A stretch of 64,000 bases of DNA from Argopecten irradians. Its lineage: Eukaryota > Mollusca > Bivalvia > Pectinida > Pectinidae. Within the stretch, counting starts at the first letter, position 1. Each line of letters starts with the position of its first letter. The notes beneath the pieces are model-generated. The model saw only the letters and a list, made by a program, of their open reading frames with translations, did no database searches and was not told where the DNA came from. The stretch lies in the NCBI RefSeq assembly GCF_041381155.1, contig NC_091146.1:62001-126000 (forward strand), given 5' to 3'. The position numbers were made by a program, and so were the translations under genes. Of this stretch, positions 24,247-34,377 are shown piece by piece.

Positions 24247-24792
24247 TGTTACATGAACGAATAACAGAAAGGAGAAACCAGCAGCTAAATTCAAAACACA
24301 GTTTTAATTATATGTACAATATTTAAACAGAGATGGTTTACAATGTCTAAAGTAATGGGTGGTGGTACAAGAGTAGTACGATGATTTAAAGTGTTACTTA
24401 TCTGTATGCGAATGTCCTGGTATAATCCTTGATCCTTCCAGGTTTCAAATTAACAATACTCACAAATCCACAAGGAAATTGAATGTCCACAGATGATTTG
24501 TAAAGTTCCAGGCAATATGAATAAATCCACACAAAGTGTTGTAATAATCCACAGATAAAGTCACAATAGCTCTCCCAATAGAATCTTATATGGCGCTGTA
24601 CAATTCTTGATATGTCTTATTACAGGTCTCATTACAGTTCTGATTAGCCTTGGGCAGCTGGAGTATATATAGCTAAACCGTAATTCAAGAATATTGGAGA
24701 ACCTCCTACTTCTAGAAATATCTAACTAAAAACAGTAAACAAGTAAACACACATAACTTTCTGGAAATAGATCATTCTAGATATCTACTTAA
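24247..24792 (-). repeat. Gmr1-like 5' LTR, shorter copy
   Basis: Matches the corresponding part of 18496-19206 almost base for base and is followed inward by the tRNA-Pro-like primer-binding sequence. It is shorter than its partner at the outer end and abuts BEL sequence there. Confidence 0.85.
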
Positions 24793-26773
24793 GGACAGTC
24801 ATGCTTTGGTTTTGTGCTAGGAAAATCAAAAGTAGCACCGCGTCATGGTCATACAATTCCACGTCTGGAATTATGTGCAGCAGTCTTAGCCGTGGAAATA
24901 GCAGAAATTGTCACAGAAGAGCTATCCTTTCCCCGAGAACATGTGTTTTTTCCACACCGATAGTAAAGTTGTACTGGGCTACGTAACTAACACAACTCGA
25001 CGGTTTTATATCTATGTGGCCAACAGAGTCTGCAGGATCCTGGAATTTCTAGACCAGACCAATTGGTTCTACATCTCTACCGAGAATAACCCTGCAGATG
25101 TCGGCACTCGATACATCGATCCAGCTCGCTTAGAGGAGAGCATGTGGATTCAAGGACTTAAACCAAACATATCCCCAACTGAATCCTTAATTTTCCCTTC
25201 GGTTACCCCAGAGGAGGATACTGAAGTTCGACCTGAGGTTGTTCACGTGGCTAAAACGGACATAACGAACAGTGAGAAACCTCATAATTGGTCAGAGCGA
25301 TTTTGAGAAGTTCTCAAGTTGGAAAAGGCTGTTGTTGTCAATATCTTTGATAAAACACTTAGCTGAGTCTTTCAAGTCAAATCACGGCAAGTGCATAGGA
25401 TGGCACAAGTGTGACATTTATCGGTCAGTTGAAAACTGTGCTTGTGCAGAAGCATTTATTATCAGAATTACAAAGGGAATTCTATGGGGACATTAGGAAA
25501 TGTCCAAAGGAACTTTCACCCTACTTGGACGAAAACGGCATGATACGTGTTGGAGGAAGGCTACAGAACTCAGATTTACCGAGACACAAAGTGAACCCTA
25601 TCTTAGTACCCGGCCGACATCACGTCGCGATGCTGTTGACTAGACACTTCCATAACGCCGTTCAACATCAGGGTAGACACCTGACAGAAGGGGCGATAAG
25701 GGCCGCAGGCTTTTGGATCACTGGGGGCAAGAGACTGGATTCTTTCGTCATTCATCACTGTGTGAAGTGTCGGAAACTTCGAGGAAAGCATTCCCAACAG
25801 AAGATGGCTGATCTACCAGTGGATCGTATTACGCCAAGCCCGCCATTTACATTCGTTGGTGTCGATGTTTTTGGACCTTGGACCATTGTCACACGCAGGA
25901 CAAGAGGCGGTTCAGCTTCAAGTAAACGCTGGGCAGTGCTCTTTACGTGTCTGTCATCTAGGGCGGTTCATATTGAGTTACTGGAAGAAATGAGCTCATC
26001 ATCGTTTATAAACTCTGTGAGAAGATTCTACGCCATTAGAGGAAAAGTTGCAGAGTTCCATTCTGATAGCGGAACCAATTTCGTTGGGGCAATCTCGGAC
26101 CTGGACACTACAGCAATCTTCATAAAAGACCCAAACATCAAGGAATTTCTCGGTGAATCTGGTACCATCTGGAAATTTAATCCTCCCCACGCCTCACACT
26201 TTGGAGGCTCCTGGGAAAGGATGATTGGCGTTGCACGACGCATACTAGACTCCATGTTCCTCAACAACAATCGTAACCTCACGCACGAAGTCTTGTCGAC
26301 ATTTATGGCAGAAGTAACAGCGATCATCAACGCGCGACCATTGATTCCTGTTTCAACAGATGTAGATAAACCATTAATCTTATCTCCAGCAACCCTTTTG
26401 ACACAGAAAACAGAGAGTCGGATCGAGTCGTTTGAATATTTTAACCAGAAAGACATGCTTAGATCACAGTGGAAGCATGTGCAGGTGCTCGCTGAGCAGT
26501 TCTGGAGTCGATGGCGCAAGGAGTTTCTACCTGTGTTGCAGGCCAGGAGGAAGTGGAATCACGAGTCTCGCAACCTTGAGGAGGGAGACGTTGTTCTCAT
26601 GAAGGATGAACAAACAGCGCACAACGATTGGCCTCTTGGTGTAATCACGCGTACCTTTCCTAGTGAAGATGGAATTGTTAGGAAAGTTGAGATTCAGATA
26701 TCGCGAGAAGGAAAGAAGCCAACATTCGTCCGTCCAGTTACTCAGGTTGTTGTCATTTGTTCCAAGGAGACAT
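24793..26773 (+). CDS. BEL/Pao RNase H and integrase portion (fossil)
   Basis: The first part encodes the BEL RNase H segment (GHTIPRLELCAAVLAVE, FFHTDSKVVLGY, STENNPADVGTR). From about 25411 a long ORF encodes the integrase: a zinc-binding region (FHNAVQHQGRHLTEGAIR, CVKCRKLRGK), the catalytic core (FVGVDVFGPW, FHSDSGTNFVGA, NPPHASHFGGSWERMI) and the C-terminal domain shared by BEL/Pao elements. It is followed by a short untranslated region, the purine tract gacggggag and the 3' LTR. Part of the broken BEL element. Confidence 0.9.
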
Positions 26774-26929
26774 AGACTGTCAGCTGTGGTCAAGTTTAGT
26801 TCATGAACATCATGTTGAAACCTTTGCAAAATTTACTGTTAAGAGCTGGAATTATTTTGTTTATAAATATGTTACTCTTAAGTTGATTAGAGATAAAGTT
26901 AGTAAATATTACTAATATCAGACGGGGAG

Positions 26930-28048
26930 TGTGATGGAACCAGGAGTTCTCTCCCTTTGATTTGTAACTTAATAATCAAGATATGGTACTAGTTACCTGC
27001 CCCTGTCTGTATGTCATTTCCGCCCAAGGAAAGCATGGTCTCGAGAGAGATAAAACTGCAAAAATGTAGCAACTATGTGGCCCCACACGTTGTAAGTGTA
27101 TAGTTTAATGTTTAAATGAATTAATTATTTCATGTGTGACAATTTAGAATTGTGATGAAGCTATGTGCGTACCATGTATTTGGTATTTTTTGTATAAATG
27201 CACATGAAGCGATATTTTGATTTCACCGGAAATCGTGCAGTTTGTCAATTTGTTTCTCTGACATGTTTTTGAGTGATGTCGTTTTATTATTGCTGTTTAT
27301 AAAGCAATACCTATCAGTCTTTACGATATTATTTTGTATCTTGGTGGTAGATAGCCATGAATAGCATGTATGCCCTAGCTAAATGTAAATTACTAGTGCA
27401 CATGGTTTAATCATTGTTAGTCGGTATGCAAAATAGAAAACCTCGTAATAGGCAATGGTCGATGTATGCAGGTTTTCGATGTAGACAGGTTGTGTCGTTG
27501 TATGCAGGTTGTCGTTGTAGAGAGGTTAATCATGTGAATTACAGTTTTCTCTTATTTTCATGTGTCAAATCATAATATTAAAGGATTTAATTGTTATATC
27601 CTATAATGAATAAGGAAATCCCATCTTGATACTCAGAGATAGTTTACCAAATGTTAATAGTTATTAAATACCTGTATCTGCATATTTACTGTAGAGTTAA
27701 CAAGTACACTTTTAATATTTCTCTTGAAATATTACATTGACTAATTCATTGTGTAAGTGTAGTATCTAGTCCAGAATAGTGTTTAAATGTGCAATAGTTA
27801 TTACAACTTTATTAGGTGTTTGTGAAATTAGCACTTATGTAATAAGTTTAATCCTTATGATTAATATTTGTATCTGTAAGAGTGAATGACTACAAGAAGT
27901 TAGAGATCATTAAGTAACAATATTTACTTGTTTGTATTTCAGGTTTTACTATACTCCACTATAAGCCACTATACACCACTTTTATGTGGATCTGTAATAA
28001 AGGTTGGAAACAGTTCAAGGAACTTTCTGATTTTTTTGAGACAGAACA
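26930..28048 (+). repeat. BEL/Pao 3' LTR
   Basis: 1119 bases, TG...CA, directly preceded by gacggggag and followed by the cagat target duplication. It matches the 5' LTR with scattered substitutions and small indels. Confidence 0.9.
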
Positions 28049-28064
28049 CAGATTGTTCTATAGT

Positions 28065-28310
28065 GTGCATGTTTTTTATCTGTAACAGATCAAGAAATCA
28101 TCCACACATAGATCACCCATCATGTAGATTGGGCCAAGAGTCATTTAAGTAATGCTGTAAAATTATTAATCCAAAAAGTGTGAACGGACAGGATACCCCC
28201 CTGTGGAGACAGCCCATCATCCAGTATTCCCTGGTTTCTGAATAATGTTTGGGAACCCGTTCCGAACTTGAATATGCCTGGACATATATAAGGTTCAACT
28301 GGACATCGCA
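28065..28310 (-). pseudogene. Jockey-like LINE reverse-transcriptase fragment, 5' half
   Basis: Minus-strand translations in two frames show a PQGGILSVHTF segment (family PQGSILS motif) and a YVDDFLICYR-like segment (here degraded). These normally precede the LQQCLGKLQNWADE stretch found at 9909-10097. Together with the repeated ttctatagt flanks, this shows the LINE was the original target of the nested insertions. It is degraded by stops and frameshifts. Confidence 0.65.
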
Positions 28311-28935
28311 ACTTTAAGTATAAAATAGCCGTCCCTTGAGTTACATGACCAGAACAGGTAGTATTTGCAAATGTCAGGTTGGTTATCTGTTAATATGTAA
28401 TGAATTCTTTCAAATTAAGCTTATGTTTATATCCATTGTAAAATCCAGAGAAATGTCCACTGACCCACCGAAGACTGAACAACATCGCTAACTATTTTAT
28501 TGGAACTTTTGGATCCCTTGTTACTTTACGAAATCAACTTTTTTGAATAACAAGCGAAAACATCTTTGTTATAATTGGTGAGAGAATCACCGTAGATCCT
28601 CGCCCCTAAACTGCCCAGCTGAGAAATTTCACGACTAAAGAACAAGCCCGCGTTGAACACCAGCATAGGACACTCCTGCTAGTTTTTGGAGTAAACCAAA
28701 AAATGGAAGGAAACCTAAGTGTATGTTGTAGATTTGGTACGCCGTAATTGCTATAGCTTGTGTGAGTACACTTTCTCCTAACATCACCTCACTTTAATTG
28801 TTTTCGATGTGGAATAGATTGGACATTTGCAAATGTGTGTTTTCCCCCGGATTAAAACCAACAGTGGTGGAGTGAACAATATGTGTGACCAACTCTGTGT
28901 AGACGTCACCCGTGATATCAGCCATCTATCACACG
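28311..28935. other. Non-coding stretch between LINE remnants
   Basis: No ORF or repeat that I can name. It may include decayed LINE sequence. Confidence 0.4.
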
Positions 28936-28939
28936 ACCA

Positions 28940-30135
28940 ATTGCAAAAATCGAAAAACCCGCGACATAACATAGAGCGAGATTAATTGCAATTAAAGGAA
29001 TTCAAAGAAGGAAAAAGGTAGTCAATTTTACCTTTTCAAACTCTTTCGGACGACGGATTTCTAAATGTGTTATGGGCACTGACCAATTCCAAATTCAGCT
29101 GAATTCTATAAGGAGACAAAATACACAAATGGAAACCATCGTAAGAAGCCTTTCGGACAAATGTGAAAAAAACCTTTAACACGAAAAGTTTAACATGGAT
29201 AATGATATATATAAACTAAGAACAATTTGGATAACCTAGAAAATCAACAGAATGCATGGGCAGCTCATCACCAGGAATTTGAGAAAGCTATAAACAAACA
29301 CGACAAGAAAATGAAAGCGATAGACTGACAAAGGTTATAGTTTGGAACCTTCAAAAATATTTATCAACACATCCAGACACCAAGCAACACATCCCATCCG
29401 GTAAATAGGACGTAAATTTAATCAAACAGAGAGTAATACAGTAGGCCCTAGGATGGAGTTGTGCTGTCCAATATCGGAAGTCTGTATACAATTCAATGTA
29501 TACGTTGCACAGAGAAGCGATCAAATAAGCCCGGACCAAAGCCAGCACACATCAACAAATACATGTACCTGCCCTCAGTAAAGAGACTTTCTGACCAAAC
29601 ATACGTAGGAAAACAGCTCAGCAAATCTAGCACTGCTAAATCAGCGACTCCATGCGTCGAGATCATACCAGACAGAAGAGACCACATGTGCAGAAAATCT
29701 TTTCACAAGAATTTTCATTTTAACAAATTTCAAAGGAACTATTAAGACAATATTTCGGAATTTCTAACAAAATTAAACCTATATAAGAGGGATATCAAAA
29801 CAACGATGTGGCTGTATTAAACGCCCGATAGGCTACTGAAAGTTTGTATCTCAAAATGGAGTTGGGACACATTTATTCGTTTGTCATGGCCAATTAGAAT
29901 TGGGGAAACAATTTCTATACTTGTTAAATATGTACGCCCCGAATGATGAAAGAAAGAGTTATGTTTTTTTCAATGAACAACGAGCTGAATGCTTTTAAAC
30001 AAGGTATGATTATTAAAGGTGGAGACTTGACATGACATATGGAGGATACGTAATCACTCATAAAAACCCAGATCATCTGACATGACATATGGAGGATACG
30101 TAATCACTCATAAAAACCCAGATCATCTGACAGTG
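28940..30135 (+). pseudogene. L1-like LINE relic with endonuclease traces
   Basis: Near 29925 the plus strand reads LLNMYAPNDERKSYVFF, and near 30015 IIKGGDLT; these correspond to the N-x-Y-x-P and GGDFN motifs of L1-type apurinic endonucleases. Upstream (about 28950-29340) is Lys/Glu-rich sequence that could be the first ORF. Frames change repeatedly, so it is an old, dead copy. Boundaries are uncertain. Confidence 0.55.
30028..30127 (+). repeat. 50-base tandem duplication
   Basis: Two perfect 50-base copies starting tgacatgacatatggaggat lie just after the endonuclease GGD motif of the L1-like relic. Perfect identity contrasts with the decay around it, so this is a recent local duplication. 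Confidence 0.9.
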
Positions 30136-30228
30136 TCCTTAAATATCCATAATAATTATTGAAGCCGTATAAAAAGAGGTGCGCGCTTTACATATCAGAG
30201 TTTTCCTGTAGTTTGTGATTGTGTCAAG

Positions 30229-30420
30229 TACAGTGGAACCTCCCGAAACCGATCATGGTCGGTGCATATAATTTCGGCCGGTTTAGAGAGGGTTCGGTTT
30301 GGAGAAGTGAACTGAATACCGGTCATCACGATCCGGATTTAATCGATCGGAAATAGTATTTTTTTACATTAGTGCACCGCATGTAGGGCCAAACTACAAG
30401 TCATGCATTATTATCAGGAT
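30229..30420. mobile_element. pogo/Tigger-like terminal repeat fragment
   Basis: The sequence tacagtggaacctcccgaaa resembles the CAGTGGAACCTC termini of pogo-type Tc1/mariner elements, with a preceding TA. A matching right end was not found, so this is a fragment at most. Confidence 0.3.
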
Positions 30421-30609
30421 AAAAGATCAGAGTAAGAAAAGGCAGGTAAGGACTAAAACACAGATTGTAAACGTTTATTTGATAAAAGAAAAAGGTTTTG
30501 CATGGGATAAAATAGTTTTGGCTAAAACACATGAGAAAACTCATGCACAAAGTTGATGAAACGATGAAATGTTGAGTTGATACGATGATATGATATGATG
30601 AGAAAACGT

Positions 30610-31092
30610 TCATATTTTGTTTAAAATACCGATTTCTTTGAGATAATTAAAAATACGATTATGTCTCACGGCATGAAACAAAGTGTACATGTCGGAGACA
30701 TCGTAGTACTTATCTCGTATGTGCTTAAAATCAATACAGTGCACTAAAATATGTTCCACTGTGAGAGGAGAATCACATGCATGGCATGTGGGAGGATCCT
30801 CCCCTCTCAATAGATAGGAATGTGTAAAATATGTGTGTCCAGTTCGGAGCCGAGAGAGAACAACTTCCTCTCTGCGGTCTCTCCGACTGGACAGTTTAGG
30901 ATTAAGTGTAGGTTGAATTTTAAACAGTTTATTGTTTGTTTCGGTAGACCACCTTTGTTGCCAATGGTGTTTGATGGCTGACTGAATTGAAGGTCTGATG
31001 TCGGTGTATGGTAGTTTCAAATCTGTTTGTGCTAGGCGAAGAGCAGTCTTAGCTGCTTTATCAGCCTGTTCATTCCCTTTACTCCACAGAAA
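30610..31092 (-). pseudogene. Jockey-like LINE 3' end (RNase H tail), 5'-truncated
   Basis: The minus strand encodes KGNEQADKAAKTAL (end of a LINE RNase H), then a Cys/His-bearing tail (CHACDSPLTVEHILVHC) typical of Jockey-like LINEs with RNase H, and ends at a stop near 30610. The remaining ~180 bases to 30430 look like its 3' untranslated region. The 5' side is cut at about 31092, where the palindromic CCAGTGG array begins; the ORF extension into that array is not coding. Being open over ~160 codons, it is younger than the other LINE pieces. Confidence 0.75.
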
Positions 31093-31094
31093 AA

Positions 31095-31312
31095 GGCAGT
31101 GGAATGCCACTGGAATACCAATGAATACCACTGGCATTCAAAATACCAGTGGTATGCCAGTGGCATTTACCCATTCAGTGGCATTCCAGTGGAAACTTCA
31201 CTGGTATGCCACTGTCCGGTACCACTGTCAGTGGCATTCCAGTGGAATACCAGTGGAGGAATAAATGCCAGTGGTAACTAAATACCAGTGGCATTGATAC
31301 ATTCCAGTGGAA
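31095..31312. repeat. Palindromic CCAGTGG / CCACTGG array
   Basis: About 16 copies of CAGTGG or its reverse complement CCACTG occur in ~215 bases, mostly separated by catt, tatg or aata linkers (ccagtggcattccagtgg). Spacing is irregular and both orientations are present, so the region can fold into many short hairpins. It does not resemble a normal fixed-period satellite. Confidence 0.85.
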
Positions 31313-32311
31313 TTTTAAAAATCCTTTCTCATGTACTTTTCTCACCATATAGAACACATCAACATAGGTAATTCAAATTTTATAATTAATATCAGATTTC
31401 TAATGCTCTATCACTAAAAACAAATAAAAAAAACCACCATAAAACGTAACAAGTAAAATGATATTCCAAAAGTTATGAAAATTTTGAAATTGCAAAGATA
31501 AAAGCACTTTATATTTTAAAATATCTCATGTGTTCTCATTTGATAACTGCCTTCAAAACATCACACAGCACTTGTATTTATGACATTTCATCCATGTTCA
31601 ACTGAATTCGGTGCACAGCTGATGAAGTTTTCCATAAACACACATTTGCTTAGGTTATTCTGTGTTGGTACAATGTTGATGTTGTGTTGATGTTCTGGCA
31701 CTACCCTATATATATGAGTACAAAGTTGCTGCTCAACAAATTGTTCGAGAACATCATTTCTGATGGCATCTTAAACATGAGCGGTCAACAAAAATGGCTC
31801 TGTACGGCAGATCTTGATAACAGCATGAGTGCTATTGTTTGCTAGTATATAGCACTGTATCCGCCCAATTTTTTCTTCCTGGTTTTCGTCTTTAAACAAA
31901 ACAGTGTAGGAATTCTTTGTCTTTGCTTGCTGGTATTCTTCGCAATAAAACACGATGTTTTTATGACGAAGCCGCATAAATGTTGATGGTCCTGATGCCT
32001 GCATGTTTTCAGTAAGCAGGTAATTATATGTATGTGTCTGCTGCATTTTTGTGGTCTTGCCTAAATACCCATCTTCATTTTGCTGTAAATCAGTTCTGAA
32101 AAAAAGAAAATATAAAGTCATTCATTCTTGAAAATAGGGATTGCTTGAAATAACCAAAGAAACTGTCTACAATTTTTAGTAAGAACAGCAGCTACATATT
32201 ATGAAAAGTCAATATATTCTTATGTTCCTGTTTTCATATGTGAAACACATATAGAAATATATATCAGACATCTATTGTCTCCTTCAGATTTCATTTAAGA
32301 GTTTTCCGATT

Positions 32312-32383
32312 CAGTAGTACTACTGAATCTTCATTCCTGCTCAATATCAGTAGTACTACTGAATCTTCATTCCTGCTCAATAT
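32312..32383. repeat. 36-base tandem duplication with perfect palindrome
   Basis: Two identical 36-base copies (starting cagtagtactactgaatctt). Each carries the core of the palindrome attcagtagtactactgaat, which is perfect over 20 bases at the first copy. It lies in an intron of the CACTA-type relic. Confidence 0.85.
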
Positions 32384-32663
32384 AAAATAAAATTTGTCTT
32401 ATGAATTTTGGAGAAATAAAAACTAGCAGCTGAAGGCAAGTTTGATGTTTTGTTGTTATGAACTACATAGAGAGAAATCCTACCCAATTATTTTCGAACT
32501 TAGCTGTTTAGCTAGTTGCTGAACTTCCCCATTGGTTCCATCACAAAAATCTCGCACCATGGAAGAAATCTGTTTTGCCATTCCAACAGCAAAGCAAACC
32601 TAAATTTGATTGAAAAGACAACCTTTATTCAAGTGGCCAAAAATTCCACACAACAATTTCCAA

Positions 32664-32936
32664 GATTTGTTTGTTTGTTTGAATATTATTACCGCCTATT
32701 AACAGCTATTGGCCATGGTTAATGACGGCCTCCATATAAGTGGGTGGTTGCGTGTAAGATTTGCGAGGTTGAAGTGTACGGGAGACTGCGAATGTTCGTG
32801 ATGTGTCTTCTATGATATAGTGGAACTGTTGCCCATTTAATATTGCTATAACACTGAAGCATGCCGCGAAGACACCAAGCAACCCCAGTCACATTAACTG
32901 ACAACGGGCCCCACCCCTCAGCCACTAGGGTTTCGG
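32664..32936 (-). mobile_element. tRNA-derived SINE, old copy
   Basis: tttgtttgtttgtttgaata, ctattaacagctat, acggcctccatat, gggagactgcg, gtggaactgttgccc and actgaagcatgccgc follow in the same order as in the SINEs at 54976 and 60461. It is in minus orientation, with the AAAC-type tail at the left. It is clearly more diverged than those copies. Confidence 0.75.
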
Positions 32937-33854
32937 ACCATGCTCATTATAAAAAAAATTATGATTGTTCCTTTCCCAAATGAAAGTTTCACTAAAGACA
33001 CACCAAATATGGAAGTAATTCCTCTTAATGGGGATTAAGGAGGAGTAGGCTATGTATTAATATACTTGCGTCATGGCATGACGTATACGGCGCAGCACGA
33101 CGAGGGACGAAACATCAATGACAATAGGCATATCCTTACCTTCGGTCAGAATACCTTAAAGATATATTTAATCTTAATAAAAATGAATACCTTTCAATGT
33201 GATTATCATGAGTACAAGTTGAAAATATAACAAAATATTTTTATTGTATTTAACTACAAGTATGAAGATACCACCAACATCTTCGAAAAGAATTACATGG
33301 ATTTGATTATGGGCACTTTTAGGCCCCTCAAATAATGGATTCTGAAAGTGCGGAAATTTTAAAATATCGTACAAATAAATTTAAGACACATGTCGAATGA
33401 AACCATACAAGTACGATCTATTAAACAGCAAACTACTATATTTACTGGAGCATAATATGTAAGCACTTCTAAAAAATTTGATATCATGGATACAGGTTTA
33501 TACTGATTTTCAAGCAAATGTCTAATTGAAAACATCCCCCCACTAACAACTACATCTTCCAATATAAGTTATATATTTAACTTACAGCAACAGCATTTCT
33601 TGAGGCTTCTTTAGCATCATTTGAAAATGAATCCTTAGTTTCTCATTACTGAATCATTTTTATAAGGGAAATAGCGATGGAGTGGATTTCCAATGGGAGT
33701 TTCACCCTCATCACAACATACAATACATGCATGTTTCCCCGTTAAACTGCTTCATATTGGATACCATAGCTCTTGCTGGTAAATCTAAACATGAAGCAAT
33801 AAGATGGGCTTTGACTAGCATATTCCCATCACTTGTTTCAACCTGTATTCCTGA

Positions 33855-34125
33855 AAATATAAAATAAATTTATTATATTACACATAAATATCCTAACATA
33901 TATTATTTGTTGATCAGCATAATCTTCTATGTTGAACAAGTACATAAACAATGATAACACATAATTATTGGTCTCTCTATTACTGCTATGAATAGTGAAT
34001 ACATAGTATATTAAGTCTGACTGACAAAAGTAAAAGAAAGAACACAAAAACTATAATACATTTTGAAAAAAAAAATATTTGCAAAAAAACAGTTGTTTTT
34101 TTTTCTTCTTCAAATTTTATATAGA
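33855..34125. other. AT-rich spacer
   Basis: No gene or named repeat seen. Confidence 0.4.
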
Positions 34126-34377
34126 ACAAGAGGCCCAGAGGGCCTGTATCGCTCACCTGGTTGGTAATGCCAAGTAATGTTCTGAATACAAGTTCATTGT
34201 TTATTTTCTGAAGGAATTTGAATATTAACCTCTAATTCCCCTATTGGGCCCCACTTTTTTCTGCTCCAGGGGGTCAAAGCCAAAATTTATACGAATTCTG
34301 TTAACCCCAAGGATATTTCTGGCCAAATTTGGGTGGTACAATCCATGCAGAACTCTAGGACAAGTAGCGATTTTTAG

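Larger units (their letters stand above)
18496..24792 (-). mobile_element. Gmr1-like Ty3/gypsy retrotransposon (fossil) nested in BEL
   Basis: A minus-strand LTR element of about 6.3 kb. After its 5' LTR lies TGGGGGCTCTTGTCCGAGAT, resembling the tRNA-Pro primer-binding site known from gammaretroviruses. Before its 3' LTR lies the purine run aaggagggg. Gene order is gag, zinc knuckle, protease, integrase, reverse transcriptase, RNase H. Integrase upstream of reverse transcriptase is the diagnostic order of the Gmr1 group within Ty3/gypsy. The LTR copies are of unequal length. The element carries few breaks and its LTRs are very similar, so it looks young. Confidence 0.85.
10502..28048 (+). mobile_element. 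BEL/Pao LTR retrotransposon (fossil), carrying two nested elements
   Basis: LTRs of about 1.1 kb flank a gag ORF, protease and reverse-transcriptase region, and RNase H and integrase region in BEL/Pao order. Target duplications are tagat (10497-10501) and cagat (28049-28053), five bases with one mismatch, as expected for the family. A hAT transposon (13866-17014) and a Ty3/gypsy element (18496-24792) have inserted into it, so only about 8 kb is BEL sequence. It is a broken copy with several breaks. LTR divergence looks like a few percent by eye, suggesting moderate youth. Confidence 0.9.
31588..33850 (-). pseudogene. CACTA (EnSpm-type) transposase relic, 3' exons
   Basis: Exon 33586-33850 encodes LVKAHLIASCLDLPARAMV, NMKQFNGETC and CDEGETPIGNPLHRYFP. 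This matches the region of animal EnSpm/CACTA transposases where a short zinc-binding segment follows the LPA(R/K)A motif; at least two frame changes interrupt it. Exon 32484-32599 is tentative. Exon 31588-32095 follows a ttttttcag acceptor and encodes the C-terminal region (MRLRHKNIVFYCEEYQQAK, then after one in-frame stop SKCVFMENFISCAPNSVEHG and a terminal stop). The family assignment rests on remembered motif order, not a search. No CACTA-type terminal repeats were identified. Confidence 0.55.

Noticed and set aside
31093-31137. N-terminal extension of the LINE RNase H ORF
   Set aside because: It reads through the palindromic CCAGTGG array and has no similarity to the RNase H fold; the LINE is truncated at about 31092.
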